In this document: positions 63,901 to 64,000 of the stretch, piece after piece | Position numbering within the stretch: the first letter of the stretch is position 1 | Layout of the letters: the number at the start of each line of letters is the position of its first letter | From: Streptomyces sp. DHE7-1 | Lineage (GTDB): Bacteria > Actinomycetota > Actinomycetes > Streptomycetales > Streptomycetaceae | Direction of reading: 5' to 3' | Length of the DNA stretch: 64,000 bases | NCBI GenBank assembly: GCA_016432725.1 | Contig: JACJDG010000003.1 | Coordinates: 6,354,001 to 6,418,000, forward strand | Made by a program: the position numbers and the translations under genes | The notes under the pieces: generated by a model | Seen by the model: the letters and a program-made list of their open reading frames with translations, nothing else | Told to the model about the DNA's origin: nothing | Databases searched by the model: none

Positions 63901-64000
63901 CGGCCACCCCGCCGTCGCACAGGCCGTCGTCCTGGCCCGCGAGACCGACGCCGTGAACGGCTCCAGGCAACTGGTGGCCTACCTGGTCCCCGACCCGGCC
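57956..64000 (+). CDS. NRPS2: C(starter-like)-A-T-C-A..., 3' end outside window
   Basis: Nonribosomal peptide synthetase with 2015 residues visible and the frame open to the window end. It starts at ATG 57956 after GAGAGGG. The C1 domain (5-435) has FHHLVTDGFG and resembles the EntF N-terminal C domain (EEDARYRASEQF, then SGLVPVRLSV and VNVFGHNLNI), a starter or N-acylating type. A1 (445-1000) is followed by T1 LGGHSL (1015-1080), C2 with MHHIAGDGAS (1100-1550) and A2 (1560 to the end, cut after motif A8). By-eye specificity residues are D-A-W-L-W-G-A-T-C-K for A1 and D-A-F-W-W-G-G-T-F for A2; A2 is close to the valine code DAFWLGGTFK. It probably takes the polyene chain from PKS B and adds the next residues. 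The frame is the same at every checked motif, with no frameshift seen. Confidence 0.93.
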   Translation, partial: MHPSRSFGMSSAQKELWLAQRLMPDIPNNPSLVADVEGVPDVALFDTVFRTLLEEAEVLRVNFRETEDGLRQFVVDAGAWAPFHSDVSAEPDPEAAARALVDSLAARVFDLDHDILFRAGTIRLSESRFWLFMGFHHLVTDGFGMSMLVSRVAELYAAARAGRPAAAAAFGDAGVIAEEDARYRASEQFTSDQEFWREYLADLPAPVLLPGVRSSDRPDMVRRSVVVPRAELIEWEQVAESIGLSVSGLLAGAAAVFYGRMCGLQEFVFCVAGANRSGASATSPGLMSGLVPVRLSVPVDASFHDIAHDMTNQQRAVAKHGLMQISDIRNAIGVSNAGVNVFGHNLNIIPWVDALDFGDARGHIDTIRFGAVQDLTITVLGDARPGHGMSVYVDGNATLYGEADLDLFLDQLLGLVRSVVDDPYVPVSLVEMMDEALARRVLVEWNDTACPPVPGTILDVFGQQVRRTPQAPAIVSGDRTLTYAELDARSSRLARELVRHGVRREDLVALAFAPSVEFLVAVFATLKAGAAYVPVNLDYPPERIETLLTGTALVLTATGSAPALAHTTVTTLTFTDLDGTAGTATDPGDAGIAGDADEAGNAPRGTAAGAAEGSASTPGPGGPATPSGLAYVMYTSGSTGGPKGVMITHEDVVALATDRRFTGLDRVLLHSSLSFDAATWEIWIPLLTGGSVVVAPPGNVDAVALRELIGRHRLSSTLLPTGLFAAVVEQDPSSLSGMSQLWTGGDVLPVTTVEQMRVHCPDTLIGNAYGPSEITTCCLTHEVRPGEDVSAGVPIGVPMDNVRVYVLGPGLVPVPPGVVGELYIAGAGLARGYLARPDLTASRFVADPFDPAGGRMYRSGDLVRWSTAGELLFAGRADQQVKIRGFRIEPGEVEAVLAGHPEVVRSAVIVRDSAGDRARGEVTRHLVAYVVVEGAGNEGQTTGNGVEGAVAHDDGAVADRLRAYLAERLPEFMVPTAFVVMDRLPLTVNGKLDRTALPAPVLADGEYREPASVEEKLLAGIFAEVLEVERVGLDDDFFALGGHSLAAARLIGKVRRAFGTEVPIRAVFDHPTVARLLPRAGTAPGGPSALPVRPRVEPVARPERLPLSYAQSRLWFLYRFEGPSATYNLPVVLQLHGTVDVEALAAAFRDVVLRHESLRTVFDEDEEHVAHQRILPPHEVTAALVTRTVTADGGVDAAVARELEHRFDLRTEVPVRARLLRDGRGENVLVLVMHHIAGDGASMAPLTRDLVAAYTARTAGRAPAWTPLPVQYADYTLWQRDLLGEVSDPDSLSARQLAYWKAELSGVPQPLALPADRPRPARPSYRGDTVEFAVDARLADAVERLAREHGATTPIVLQAALAVLLSRLGAGDDVTIGSPIAGRTDTDLDDLIGFFVNNWVLRADLSRHSSFAELVDGVRDKALAAYAHQDLPFERLVELVNPERSTAYHPLFQVMFVWHDGLWPELAAPALTFEPHMNMADGLQVAKFDLTLTLSSADGGGFRGFLEYATDLFDRSTAERLTARFLRVLEQVLATPANALTTVEILGPDERRLVLTDWNDTARDAEPRTVPEAFAAQVARTPDAPALTGEGTTLTYRELDARSDRLAAALTRWGAGPETLVALAVPRSADLVVAQLAVLKSGAGYLPFDVEYPRERLEFVLADARPVLVLATPESAAAVPRAGVEVRTLDEFGASEGTAATDRPAVASSAPGTAYVMYTSGSTGAPKGVVTTHEDIVALATDHRFAGAHRVLVHSSPAFDASTFEIWVPLLTGGCAVVAPAGGDLDAPALRELVATHALTALWLSVGLFATVVDQDPTCLAGLSALWAGGDALPPATLRQLWRHCPGVQVTNGYGPTETTTFAVAHAFTPDEDLSAGVPIGRPLDNMRAYVLDGGLRPVPPGVVGELHLAGAGLARGYLRRPGLTAARFVADPFGGGERLYRTGDLVRWTRSGELVYVGRNDAQVKVRGFRVEPGEIESALTGHPAVAQAVVLARETDAVNGSRQLVAYLVPDPA

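Noticed and set aside
57884..63970. Minus-strand open frame of 2028 codons
   Set aside because: It is the antisense shadow of NRPS2. Its product is low-complexity Gly/Arg/Val-rich with no recognisable domain, while the plus strand shows consecutive NRPS motifs.
25447..64000. Thioesterase or reductase release domain
   Set aside because: None is visible at the ends of NRPS1 or PKS B, and NRPS2 is cut by the window. I found no GxSxG-type TE region after any carrier domain.
1..64000. tRNA, rRNA, CRISPR arrays, insertion sequences, attachment sites
   Set aside because: No cloverleaf-like gene, regular spacer array or transposase was recognised. The repeats found are tandem minisatellites or duplicated PKS/NRPS domains.

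Overview
The window is very GC-rich (roughly 70% or more by eye) and looks like a Streptomyces chromosome. The allantoin/glyoxylate genes (malate synthase, IclR-type regulator, allantoinase, allantoicase) lie in the order I remember from Streptomyces coelicolor. The other neighbours (AIM24-like protein, DUF5955-like small protein, HipA-like kinase) also fit. I see no tRNA, rRNA, CRISPR array or transposase.

Region 1 (1-5457): the 3' part of an RHS/YD-repeat polymorphic toxin gene with a nuclease-like C-terminal end, followed by a SMI1/KNR4-type immunity gene and a HipA-like kinase. Region 2 (5458-15799): primary metabolism. It holds malate synthase (minus strand), a MobA-like nucleotidyltransferase, a DUF5955-like protein, an AllR-like repressor, allantoinase, allantoicase, an SDR oxidoreductase, an AIM24-like protein, a DHFR/RibD-like protein and an EamA transporter. 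Region 3 (15979-25446): the regulatory and transport flank of a biosynthetic cluster. It holds a LAL (LuxR) ATPase regulator, a dimethylargininase-like enzyme, MbtH, a StrR/ParB-like regulator, a DrrA/DrrB-type ABC exporter and an orphan response regulator that lacks its phospho-acceptor Asp.

Region 4 (25447-64000, continuing past the window): a hybrid NRPS/type I PKS assembly line, all on the plus strand. NRPS1 is partial C-A-T / C-A-T-E / C-(remnant A)-T. A FAD oxidoreductase follows. PKS A and PKS B carry two modules each, all four KS-AT-DH-KR-ACP. NRPS2 begins with an EntF-like C domain and reads C-A-T-C-A before the window ends. Four DH+KR modules without ER predict a polyene (tetraene) acyl segment. 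The first three ATs look malonyl-type and the fourth methylmalonyl-type. No thioesterase is in the window, so chain release must lie downstream.

Quality: seventeen places in ten genes need one extra G or C in a G/C run to restore a continuous family-typical protein, and every change is in the same direction. Several are confirmed by a near-identical copy of the same domain elsewhere in the window that keeps the extra base. I therefore treat these genes as probably intact and split by homopolymer under-calling. They are annotated across the breaks, and coordinates are those of the given sequence. NRPS2, the last gene, reads open from its start to the window end.
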